This document shows, piece by piece, positions 44,111-51,600 of a stretch of DNA of 64,000 bases. Every line of letters begins with the position of its first letter. Within the stretch, counting starts at the first letter, position 1. The stretch comes from an uncultured Flavobacteriaceae bacterium (GTDB lineage Bacteria > Bacteroidota > Bacteroidia > Flavobacteriales > Flavobacteriaceae). Location of the stretch: NCBI GenBank assembly GCA_947497145.1, contig CANMFQ010000016.1, forward strand, positions 34,401 to 98,400, written 5' to 3'. A model generated the notes under the pieces. It had not been told where the DNA came from. It made no database searches and saw nothing but the letters and a program-made list of their open reading frames with translations. Position numbers and translations under genes: made by a program.

Positions 44111-45331
44111 TTAATTTTTTTGAGTTGTTGGACTTATTTTTTCAAACACAACATATAATAGTGCAGCTCCTAAAATGCCGAATACGTACTTTATTTCATG
44201 AGTCATTAAAAGCATAATAGCAACTCCAGAACCCCAAGACACTATGCCTTTCCAGTTAAAAGGCACGGTGTTTTCTGTAAATGATTTTGTGATGAAATAA
44301 TCCGCAATAACCACTCCGGCAATAGGCGTAACGGTAATGGTTAGCATGGATATAAAGCTCATAAAATGATTAATCAAACCAGCAGCTGCGAGAATAACAC
44401 CTACTAATCCCACGACTAAAGTTACTTTAGAGCGTTTTTCTTCAGATAATTGAAAGGTTTTGGTAAATGCCAATCCCGAAGAATAAGCATTCATCACATT
44501 AGAAGTCCAAGTGGCTAAGATTAAAATACTCATGGCAAAAAACGGAAAGCCTAATGTTGAAAATATTTCAACAATATCGTAACTCCCTTGTGTGATTGAG
44601 AGAATGGCACCAATACATAAAAGCACTAATGCAGAAGGAATAATTCCTACAATAGAACCAATAATGGCATGTTTTTTATTAACCGCAAATCGGTTGTAAT
44701 CAGGGCCAATAACACCTCCTACTGAAATAAATCCAATAGAGATTCCAATGGCTTTTAATAAGGACATCGTATTGCCGGCTTCTGGTTTAAAATCTAATAT
44801 TTCTTGGAAAGAATGCTCTTGAAAAGTTACAAACATACCATAGGCTAATAATAAAATAATAGAGGGTACAGCAATATAGTTTAACCATTTTAAGTATTTA
44901 AAACCAAACACAGCTGTTGCAACCATAATTACACCCCAAAACACAGAAGACATCCACGCGGGAATATCTACCCCTGAAGTCTCTAACATTATTTTTGAAA
45001 AGGAAGCGCCTGCAATATTACTTTGTACGGCAAACCAACCAATTGTAGAAATACCAATGACCAGCCCTACAATTATATTTGCACCTAAATGCCCAAAACT
45101 ACTGGAGGCTAAAGGCACAATGGCTTTTTGTCTATCAACTGCTGCAATGCTTAAAAGTGACATAAAGAATACGACAAATGAGAAGCCAATGAATCCTGCA
45201 ATTAATGCTGACGAAAAAGATAGTCCTGAGATTAAAGCACTACCAATTAACAATGCGGGGACGCTTACAATACCGCCAAACCAGATGCTGGCAATACTAA
45301 ACCATTTAATTTTGTTGTCTTGAGTTTCCAT
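44111..45331 (-). CDS. NCS1-family permease (cytosine/hydantoin permease-like)
   Basis: A 406-residue inner-membrane protein with about 12 hydrophobic helices. The start IKWFSIASIWFGGIVSVPAL is the typical NCS1 helix 1, with SFGHLGANIIVGLVIGIS and GWFAVQSNIAGASF following (substrate-binding region with Trp). Such permeases carry cytosine, purines, allantoin or hydantoins with Na+ or H+. It lies 2 bp after the cyclodeaminase gene and 4 bp before DUF917, so it is tightly operonic and probably imports the ring substrate of the cluster. Confidence 0.88.
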   Translation of the reverse strand: METQDNKIKWFSIASIWFGGIVSVPALLIGSALISGLSFSSALIAGFIGFSFVVFFMSLLSIAAVDRQKAIVPLASSSFGHLGANIIVGLVIGISTIGWFAVQSNIAGASFSKIMLETSGVDIPAWMSSVFWGVIMVATAVFGFKYLKWLNYIAVPSIILLLAYGMFVTFQEHSFQEILDFKPEAGNTMSLLKAIGISIGFISVGGVIGPDYNRFAVNKKHAIIGSIVGIIPSALVLLCIGAILSITQGSYDIVEIFSTLGFPFFAMSILILATWTSNVMNAYSSGLAFTKTFQLSEEKRSKVTLVVGLVGVILAAAGLINHFMSFISMLTITVTPIAGVVIADYFITKSFTENTVPFNWKGIVSWGSGVAIMLLMTHEIKYVFGILGAALLYVVFEKISPTTQKN

Positions 45332-45333
45332 AA

Positions 45334-46293
45334 TTATTGTTTTTGTTGCTTATATTTTTCATACGCTAATTGCGCAAAAACCAAATCTTCCAAGGCCATT
45401 CCTGTACATTTTAATAAGGTGTTTTCGGTTTCTGAAATTCGTTTTTCATCTTCACTTGCACACAGCATTTTTAAATCGCCTTTTATGTCTGAAAGCTGAA
45501 TTTTGCCTTCGTTTACAGCATTAACAATTTCTCCAGCTTGTGTTGTTGTAATTTCAAAATTATCTACAAACACGGAAGACGCAGCAACTACATCGGTGCT
45601 GACTTCCTGCATATCGTCTTTATAAGACCCTGCCAAATCGAAATGTTGTCCTTTTGAAGTGTGCTCTATATCAATCAATTCTTTTTTAGTCGAGGTAATG
45701 CAGCTAATAATATCTACTGTTGGAGCAATAGAAGCATAGTCTTTAATAGCAGTAATGTGTATTGTCTTGTCTAATTGTAGACCCTCAATAACCGCTTCTG
45801 TTTTCTTAAAATTCCGTCCCCAAACATAGATATTCTTGATAAACGGCATACTTGCATAAGCAGCAATATAGTAAGGCGATAAACTTCCGTTTCCTAAAAT
45901 TAATACCGATGAAGATGTTTTTTTAGCTAATAACATACTGCCTAAAACAGAGGTCGCAGCAGTTCGCATATTGGTCATTAATTTAGCATCCATAGAGGCT
46001 AATGGCAGACCAGTAATTGCATCAAACAACGCATAGAGTCCATTGAGGTATGGTTTACTTTTATTGGCATTATCGGGTGTTGCCGTTATTAGTTTCACAC
46101 CAAAAACAGAGCTGTTATCCCAAGCCGGCATGATTAAGCACGTATTTGGGCTTGTAGCTTCTGCACTACTATAATCGTAAGAAAGTTTAGGCGGACATTC
46201 TATAGTACCACTACTAAACCCTTTTTTTAAAGCGTCAATAAGCGCTGGGTAATGAATGTTTTCGATTATAAATTGGTCTGAAATGTCTATCAT
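45334..46293 (-). CDS. Ornithine cyclodeaminase/mu-crystallin family protein
   Basis: A 319-residue member of the family that oxidises or reduces cyclic imines and amino acids (ornithine cyclodeaminase, alanine dehydrogenase, ketimine reductase). The family Lys67 is in FGVKLITATPDN, Arg110 in LMTNMRTAATS (carboxylate binding), and the NAD loop is SVLILGNGSLSPYYIAA, where Ser replaces the usual Ala or Gln. EIVNAVNEGKIQLSDIKGDL is the C-terminal block. In this cluster it might handle a cyclic imine or amino acid derived from ring opening. It is flanked by overlapping-distance neighbours (9 bp and 2 bp). Confidence 0.88.
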   Translation of the reverse strand: MIDISDQFIIENIHYPALIDALKKGFSSGTIECPPKLSYDYSSAEATSPNTCLIMPAWDNSSVFGVKLITATPDNANKSKPYLNGLYALFDAITGLPLASMDAKLMTNMRTAATSVLGSMLLAKKTSSSVLILGNGSLSPYYIAAYASMPFIKNIYVWGRNFKKTEAVIEGLQLDKTIHITAIKDYASIAPTVDIISCITSTKKELIDIEHTSKGQHFDLAGSYKDDMQEVSTDVVAASSVFVDNFEITTTQAGEIVNAVNEGKIQLSDIKGDLKMLCASEDEKRISETENTLLKCTGMALEDLVFAQLAYEKYKQQKQ

Positions 46294-46302
46294 AAATTTA
46301 TT

Positions 46303-47295
46303 TTAAATTGTTATGACTATTTTACCTTGCTGTTTATTTGATAACATGTACTGATAGGCTGCAATTGTATCATCAAAATTAAATACTTTATCTACAACGG
46401 GTTTTAAATGCCCTTTTTCTATATGTTCTATTACGTATTTTTTTCCTATTTCTAAATTTCTCTTATTATTAACATAATTAAACATCGAATAGGCATGCAT
46501 CGTTGCATGGTTTCTTATCAGTTCTAAAACTGGGTAATTATTAAAGCTTCCGCTTAAGGCACCATAAATGACTACATTGGCTTGATGTGCTAGTTGATTA
46601 ATGTAATTATGATAAAATTCTCCTGAAATAGGATCAAATACTAAATTTACTCCCTTGCCTTTTGTTATCGCCTTTAATTGCGTTGCGATGTCTTCTTTTT
46701 CTGAAACAATCACATAATCTGCACCTAATTCTTTTAAAAACTCTTTTTTTGAATTACTTCTTGTAGAAGTAATAACATTTGCACCTATATGTTTTGCAAG
46801 TTTAATAAAGGCTTGACCTGCACTTCCAGAAGCTGCTGGAAGATAAATGAAATCACCTTTTTTAGCATTACCCAAATTAAACAAACCATAGTAAGCTGTT
46901 AAAAACTGCATCCAAAAAGAAGTTGCTTCTTCAAGAGAATACCCATTTGGTATTTTGGTCAGGTAATTTTCTGGTACAGTAGCGTATTCGCCTTGTACAC
47001 CATATTTTGTAGTATAAAAAGGAATGGAAGTAACTCGATCACCTACTTTAAATTGATTGACTTTACTCCCTATAGCAGTAACTATTCCTGTAGCTTCCGA
47101 TCCTATTCTAGAGGGAAAAACAGGTTGTGTATAATGTTTGCCTTGTAAAAACAAAACATCAGCTTGGTTCAATGCAAATGCTTCTACCTTAAACTGCACC
47201 TCATCTTCAATAGGATCAACTATATTAATCATATCGAATTGAAGATTATTTAAATCTCCTGTTTTATGAAACCGTATTACTTTTGCTTTTCCCAT
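46303..47295 (-). CDS. Quinone-oxidoreductase-like medium-chain dehydrogenase
   Basis: A 330-residue MDR-superfamily protein without the catalytic and structural zinc ligands, so it groups with quinone oxidoreductases. The N-terminal GroES-like part contains PSRIGSEATGIVTAIG and FKVGDRVTSIPF. The nucleotide-binding part contains YLPAASGSAGQAFIKLAKHIGANV, a variant of the AxxGxxG loop for NADPH. The C-terminal QGKIVITI end is typical. It probably reduces or oxidises an intermediate of the cluster's pathway; the substrate is unknown. It follows a small cupin gene by 3 bp. Confidence 0.9.
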   Translation of the reverse strand: MGKAKVIRFHKTGDLNNLQFDMINIVDPIEDEVQFKVEAFALNQADVLFLQGKHYTQPVFPSRIGSEATGIVTAIGSKVNQFKVGDRVTSIPFYTTKYGVQGEYATVPENYLTKIPNGYSLEEATSFWMQFLTAYYGLFNLGNAKKGDFIYLPAASGSAGQAFIKLAKHIGANVITSTRSNSKKEFLKELGADYVIVSEKEDIATQLKAITKGKGVNLVFDPISGEFYHNYINQLAHQANVVIYGALSGSFNNYPVLELIRNHATMHAYSMFNYVNNKRNLEIGKKYVIEHIEKGHLKPVVDKVFNFDDTIAAYQYMLSNKQQGKIVITI

Positions 47296-47298
47296 AAA

Positions 47299-47625
47299 TT
47301 ATTGCGGTTGATTTAACACATAAATCAACGTGGTATCTTCTTTTACATAGCCTGCTTGCGGTTCGCCAGCATTAATATACACGGCAGTTCCTGCTTTTAA
47401 ATAACAAATAACGGCATCGGCTTCGTTAATCATTTCAATACATCCTTTAGTGATAATCGATACTTCATTAAACGGATGCCTAGAGAATCCTGTTTCCGGA
47501 ATTCGTGTCCCTTCTTTTAAAAACACAGTACCAAGAATGGTGTTAATGCCGTTGTTGTCTTCAGACAGCAATTCTTTGCTGTAATGCTCGTTGTCTTTTG
47601 GATATGTAATTGGTATAACTTTCAT
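47299..47625 (-). CDS. Small cupin protein A
   Basis: A 108-residue single cupin domain. The motif GTRIPETGFSRHPFNEVSII holds the likely metal ligands of motif 1 (His, Glu), and the strand pattern continues to GEPQAGYVKEDTTLIYVL. It is clearly a paralogue of the next cupin upstream (shared LKEGTRIPE and SRH-type start). Small cupins in such loci are often isomerases or ring-opening lactonase-like enzymes. It sits immediately before the quinone-oxidoreductase-like gene. Confidence 0.8.
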   Translation of the reverse strand: MKVIPITYPKDNEHYSKELLSEDNNGINTILGTVFLKEGTRIPETGFSRHPFNEVSIITKGCIEMINEADAVICYLKAGTAVYINAGEPQAGYVKEDTTLIYVLNQPQ

Positions 47626-47647
47626 CTGTTCTTGTTTGTCAATATAT

Positions 47648-47671
47648 CCCTCTCGACTGCGCTCGAGGGGA
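47648..47671. repeat. REP-like palindrome (copy 1)
   Basis: A 20-bp palindromic core CTCTCGACTGCGCTCGAGGG. The same core (TCGACTGCGCTCGA or its complement) recurs at 49095, 49211 and 51559 in the other gaps of this cluster. The following 100 bp also repeat at 49119-49178, so the copies form a composite dispersed element. Confidence 0.75.
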
Positions 47672-47777
47672 CAATCTGTAACTTAATTTAGTAATTAAAA
47701 CCCTCCCGAAAACTACGTTTACTACTTTCAATCAAAATATATGTTGATTTCAGTAATGCTCGATGGGACATGACGTT

Positions 47778-48125
47778 TTATTCTTCTTTATTTTCAATAT
47801 CTTTTTTACCAAAAAGCACAAAAATAAGCTGTGTATCTTCCAATACTTCACCATAATGCGCTTCGTATTTCTCTACCATAAAGGTATCTCCTGTTTTTAT
47901 GATTTTTTTAAAATCAGGTTGTTCTTCTAAATATAAATTCACCTTTCCAGCAACTAGATATACAATTTTTGCTTGGTCATGGCGTGTCCAATCGCTTTCA
48001 GGAATTCGTGTGCCTTTTGCTAAAAATACCGAGCCAAATTGCAAATCGAAATTGGCAGCTGAGCTTGTAAAAATTTCTTTTAAATACTCAGGCGGTGTCG
48101 GATATGTTAGCGTTTCAAACTTCAT
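47778..48125 (-). CDS. Small cupin protein B
   Basis: A 115-residue single-domain cupin, paralogous to cupin A. GTRIPESDWTRHDQAKIVYL and VNLYLEEQ hold motif 1, and FMVEKYEAHYGEVLEDTQLI holds motif 2 with His. The stop of the racemase-like gene directly abuts its start, so translation is probably coupled. A REP-like repeat separates it from cupin A. Two nearby paralogues of this kind suggest either a two-step conversion or a local duplication. Confidence 0.8.
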   Translation of the reverse strand: MKFETLTYPTPPEYLKEIFTSSAANFDLQFGSVFLAKGTRIPESDWTRHDQAKIVYLVAGKVNLYLEEQPDFKKIIKTGDTFMVEKYEAHYGEVLEDTQLIFVLFGKKDIENKEE

Positions 48126-48923
48126 TTAATTAACAACAACTCTATTTCCAAATTCATAGGTCTCTTGAAACAATCCAAACCGTTTTAAATCGTTTTCTGG
48201 CGGTGCTTCGCAACTCCATTTTCTAGACGGTTTCCAACCGTAATTTTTACTTAATCTAGCAGCTTGTTCCGCTTGTTTTAAGGCAGCAAGCGATGGGTCA
48301 ATTACAGGTACTTGAAGTTCCTTCTGAATGGTTTCATAAAACCCAAACTCACAGGTACAGCCTAAAATAATAGACTCCGCATAATCTTCCTCAACCGCTA
48401 ATTTTGCGGCTTCAAACAATGCCGAAGCAGTAATATCATGGTCTTTCTGAAAATCGCACACATTCATATTCACATTTCTAAACGATGCCAAATGCCGACC
48501 ATAACCATAACTCTCTACAGTATGATTCATTTCGTATTCCCATTTTTTCTGCCCGATAATTACCGAAAACTTATTGCTCAATTTCATGGCAATTTCAATA
48601 GACGACTGGCAAGGGCCAATCACAACCATATCACCAGAAATTTCACGAGCATTCAATAAAAACGGGTCGTAAAAACAGCCTAAAATCAATGCGTCAAATC
48701 CCTCACTCGAAGCTTGCCTCACCGCTTTAATCACTTCCGCAGCAATTAAAGAATTATAGGTGCGATATTCTAAATTGTCCATTGCTCCCACAACAGATGG
48801 CAAAGACGCAACATGCACCTCTGTGTCTGGTAGTTTATGAGCTCGAATCATATCAGCAAAAAATCCATCATAAGCATCAAAACCTATGGGATTTATGTAC
48901 ATTATTTTGACGTTTTTTTCCAT
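48126..48923 (-). CDS. Asp/Glu/hydantoin racemase family protein
   Basis: A 265-residue two-cysteine racemase. Cys83 in LGCFYDPFL and Cys189 in LGCTCEFGF are the paired acid-base residues of hydantoin racemases (usual GCFGDP and LGCAGM blocks). The N-terminus MYINPIGFDAY is the expected first strand. It would interconvert the D and L forms of a 5-substituted hydantoin or a related ring, letting the stereospecific ring-opening enzymes use both. Its place in a HyuA/HyuB cluster makes this the most likely function. The first gene of the segment after the REP-filled gap. Confidence 0.88.
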   Translation of the reverse strand: MEKNVKIMYINPIGFDAYDGFFADMIRAHKLPDTEVHVASLPSVVGAMDNLEYRTYNSLIAAEVIKAVRQASSEGFDALILGCFYDPFLLNAREISGDMVVIGPCQSSIEIAMKLSNKFSVIIGQKKWEYEMNHTVESYGYGRHLASFRNVNMNVCDFQKDHDITASALFEAAKLAVEEDYAESIILGCTCEFGFYETIQKELQVPVIDPSLAALKQAEQAARLSKNYGWKPSRKWSCEAPPENDLKRFGLFQETYEFGNRVVVN

Positions 48924-48940
48924 TGTATTGAACAGTTTTC

Positions 48941-49240
48941 TTATTTTTTATTTGGGCGTTCCCCTACGGGTCGGGCTTTCCGTTGCAATCTTTTTATCCT
49001 TTCAGTCTAAAAAGGATTTCCACTGCAACCCCTAACGCGGGCATATTAACACCAGGTTGAACATAGCCAAAACCTTTTGGATTAAGCTAAATTACCTCTC
49101 GACTGCGCTCAAGGGGACAATCCGTTATTACTTTCAATCAAAAAATAAATTTGATTTCAGTAATGCTCAAGGAGACACTTTATTTTTATAAAATCACTCA
49201 ACAATTGTCAGGTCGAGCGCAGTCGAGACCTTGCAGGTCT
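48941..49240. repeat. Dispersed flavobacterial repeat cluster
   Basis: A 300-bp gene-free stretch between the SDR and racemase genes. It holds the second copy of the GGTCGGGCTTTCCGTTGCAA element (48941-49033), a REP-like palindrome with its following block (49095-49178), and an inverted REP core GGTCGAGCGCAGTCGAGACC (49211-49230). No promoter is obvious. Confidence 0.7.
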
Positions 49241-49250
49241 CTTGTAACTG

Positions 49251-50012
49251 CTATATCCCCTTTATCCAACCACCATCAACAGGAATAGACACTCCCGTAA
49301 CATAACTTGCTCGTTCACTTAGCAAAAACGTAGCAACTGCCGAAAACTCTTCTGGTCTTCCAAAGCGTTTCATTGGAATAGTGTCTATGGCTTGTTTTTG
49401 GTTGGGACTTTGTTCCATTAAATCTTTTAAGCGCTCTGTTGTGGTAAATCCTGGTAAAATATTATTTACCGTTATTCCGAAAGGAGCATATTCATTTGAA
49501 ATACTTTTTACCAAGCCTAGCAATGCCGCTCTCATCGCATTTGATGAAATTAAATTATCTACAGGCTGCTTAGACGAAATAGAGGTAATGGTTAAAATAC
49601 GTCCAAAACCTTGAGCTTTCATTTTTGGAATTACCAATGTAATGATATCAACAACACTTAAAAAAATGGCATTAAATAAATGCTTCCAATCTTCCGCATC
49701 ATGCGATTCGAAACCACCTGCTTTTGGACCACCAATATTGGTTACCAAAAGGTCTATGGTGCCTAGTTGTTCTTCAACTTGTTTTACCAAATCGGCACGT
49801 TGATTAGTGTCTAATAAATCACAAGTAATAGCCAAAACAGAAGACGATGTTTGACGTTCTATATCCTGTTTAGCTTGTTCTAATTCGGTAGTATTTCTAC
49901 TACAAATCACTACTTTTGCACCTTCTTTTGCTAGGTCTAGCGCTACGCTTTTTCCCAAGCCTTTAGAAGAGGCTAAAACTAATGCCACCTTATTTTTTAA
50001 GCCTAAATCCAT
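49251..50012 (-). CDS. Short-chain dehydrogenase/reductase with an atypical catalytic site
   Basis: A 253-residue classical-length SDR. The nucleotide loop is ASSKGLGKS (14-22) rather than TGxxxGxG, as in a subgroup of uncharacterised SDRs. NIGG replaces NNAG. At the position of the catalytic YxxxK the sequence is SNAMR (157-161), so Tyr and Lys are replaced by Ser and Arg. This subgroup is common, but its chemistry is uncertain. The C-terminal GRPEEFSAVATFLLSERASY and GVSIPVDGG block is typical. It lies 1 bp after the cupin gene and probably shares its reading. Confidence 0.85.
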   Translation of the reverse strand: MDLGLKNKVALVLASSKGLGKSVALDLAKEGAKVVICSRNTTELEQAKQDIERQTSSSVLAITCDLLDTNQRADLVKQVEEQLGTIDLLVTNIGGPKAGGFESHDAEDWKHLFNAIFLSVVDIITLVIPKMKAQGFGRILTITSISSKQPVDNLISSNAMRAALLGLVKSISNEYAPFGITVNNILPGFTTTERLKDLMEQSPNQKQAIDTIPMKRFGRPEEFSAVATFLLSERASYVTGVSIPVDGGWIKGI

Positions 50013-50013
50013 C

Positions 50014-50373
50014 TTATTTTTTTAGATAATCATCAGTGCCATCAATCCAATCTTGTCTTGGTGGTGCCCAAGTATCGGTTTCTTCAACATCACCAATCAT
50101 TAATGCCTTGTGTGGTAAATGTGGCGGAATTACAACCGATTCTCCTGGATTGATATCTAATTGTTGTTCTTCATTTGCACCAAACCAAAAGCGTATAGTA
50201 CCTTTTTGCACTTCTGTTATCTGTTCGTTTTCATGACTGTGTAAAGGCACTACAAATCCGTCTTTAAATTTCATTTTGGCAATCATAATTTTTTCACCAT
50301 AAATAATTTTTCGCTTCATCGATGGATTCACTTGCTCTTCAACAACCTCATCCCAGTTATTTTTTGAAATCAT
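50014..50373 (-). CDS. Cupin protein C
   Basis: A 119-residue cupin with both motifs clear: VVPLHSHENEQITEVQKG (motif 1, two His and Glu ligands) and NPGESVVIPPHLPHKALM (motif 2, His). It differs from cupins A and B and looks like a canonical metal-binding cupin. The C-terminal WAPPRQDWIDGTDDYLKK is conserved in a subgroup near SDRs. It lies 36 bp after the aminotransferase gene and abuts the SDR gene. Confidence 0.82.
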   Translation of the reverse strand: MISKNNWDEVVEEQVNPSMKRKIIYGEKIMIAKMKFKDGFVVPLHSHENEQITEVQKGTIRFWFGANEEQQLDINPGESVVIPPHLPHKALMIGDVEETDTWAPPRQDWIDGTDDYLKK

Positions 50374-50409
50374 ATCTTAATTTTATTGTATTGTTAATTT
50401 GGTATTATA

Positions 50410-51465
50410 TTATTCAACAGGAATCATCCATCCTCTTGTATCTTCTACATCACCATTTCTTAAGCCTTCAATTTCATCATAAACAAGGCTTGCTATAGGA
50501 CGGTTTTCAACATCAGGCAATACCATTTTTAAATCGCCATGCGTGATAGTTGCCACGTTAGTAACCACTGCTGCCGTACCAACACCAAAAGCTTCTTGCA
50601 AAGTATTGGCATGATAAGCATCAAGGATATCTTGAATAAAAATATCGCGTTCTTCTACCTGATAACCTTTGTCTTGTAAAATTTCAATAGTGTTTAATCG
50701 AGTAGTTCCTCTTAAAATTGCACCTGATAGTTTTGGAGTAATCGCCACACCATCAATCACAAAAAACAAGTTCATGGTACCTACTTCTTGTATTTTTTGA
50801 AAGGCATCACCTTCTAACCACAAAATCTGGTCGAAGCCTTTTTGTTTTGCTAGTTTATCGGGAAATAGCGATGCCGCATAATTCCCACCTGTTTTAGCTT
50901 CGCCTGTACCACCTTTTACTGCTCTGATGTATTTTTGCTCGGTTACCAAATGAACGGGATTTGCATAATACACATCTGAAGGCATGGTAAAAATGATAAA
51001 ACGATAGGTTTCTGAAGGTTTTACACCCAAGCTATCACCAGTAGCATACATGGTTGGTCGCACATATAACGACTTTCCTTTTCCTTTAGGAATCCAATCT
51101 TTTTCTAACTTAACAATAGCCTTTATAGCATCTAAAAAAATAGCCTCAGGCACTTCTGGCATACACATACGTTGCGCAGATAAATTAAATCGCTTTATGT
51201 TTAACTCTGGACGAAATAAAAGCGGTGTATCGTTTTTTCCTAAAGTTGCTTTCATACCTTCAAAAATGGTTTGCGCATATTGAATGGTTGTGCATTTTGG
51301 CAACATTGGAAATGCCTGATATGGCATGATGCGCCAATTATTCCATTGGTTATTTTCATATTCTGCAACCACCATATAATCAGAAGTGTATTTCCCGAAA
51401 GGAATATCAGAAAAATCGAAATTTTCTAATTTAGGTTGGTCTGTTTTAATGACTTTAAATTCCAT
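50410..51465 (-). CDS. Branched-chain aminotransferase-like enzyme, second copy
   Basis: A 351-residue fold-type IV PLP enzyme. The PLP Lys191 is in GEAKTGGNYAASL, with EVGTMNLFFV and FEGMKA as in ilvE. It is clearly divergent from the ilvE at 5335-6402, especially in the loops before residue 60. Because it is embedded in the hydantoin-type cluster, I expect it to move the amino group of an amino acid released from the ring compound, perhaps a branched or aromatic one, onto 2-oxoglutarate. It could equally be a duplicate BCAT recruited for regulation. Confidence 0.9.
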   Translation of the reverse strand: MEFKVIKTDQPKLENFDFSDIPFGKYTSDYMVVAEYENNQWNNWRIMPYQAFPMLPKCTTIQYAQTIFEGMKATLGKNDTPLLFRPELNIKRFNLSAQRMCMPEVPEAIFLDAIKAIVKLEKDWIPKGKGKSLYVRPTMYATGDSLGVKPSETYRFIIFTMPSDVYYANPVHLVTEQKYIRAVKGGTGEAKTGGNYAASLFPDKLAKQKGFDQILWLEGDAFQKIQEVGTMNLFFVIDGVAITPKLSGAILRGTTRLNTIEILQDKGYQVEERDIFIQDILDAYHANTLQEAFGVGTAAVVTNVATITHGDLKMVLPDVENRPIASLVYDEIEGLRNGDVEDTRGWMIPVE

Positions 51466-51514
51466 CTTAATCCTTTTTAAATAGTTTGAAAGACATGCAA
51501 ATAAATTAATGTCT

Positions 51515-51578
51515 GGTCGAACACAATCGAGAGGTTCCTCTTAATTGATTTTCAAAAAGGTCTCGACTGCGCTCGACC
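51515..51578. repeat. REP-like palindromes before hyuB
   Basis: GGTCGAACACAATCGAGAGG (51515-51534, degenerate) and GGTCTCGACTGCGCTCGACC (51559-51578) are inverted copies of the same core and could pair with each other over the 24-bp gap to form a large hairpin. They lie between hyuB and the aminotransferase gene. Confidence 0.7.
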
Positions 51579-51600
51579 AAACATCTAATCACATACTTAT

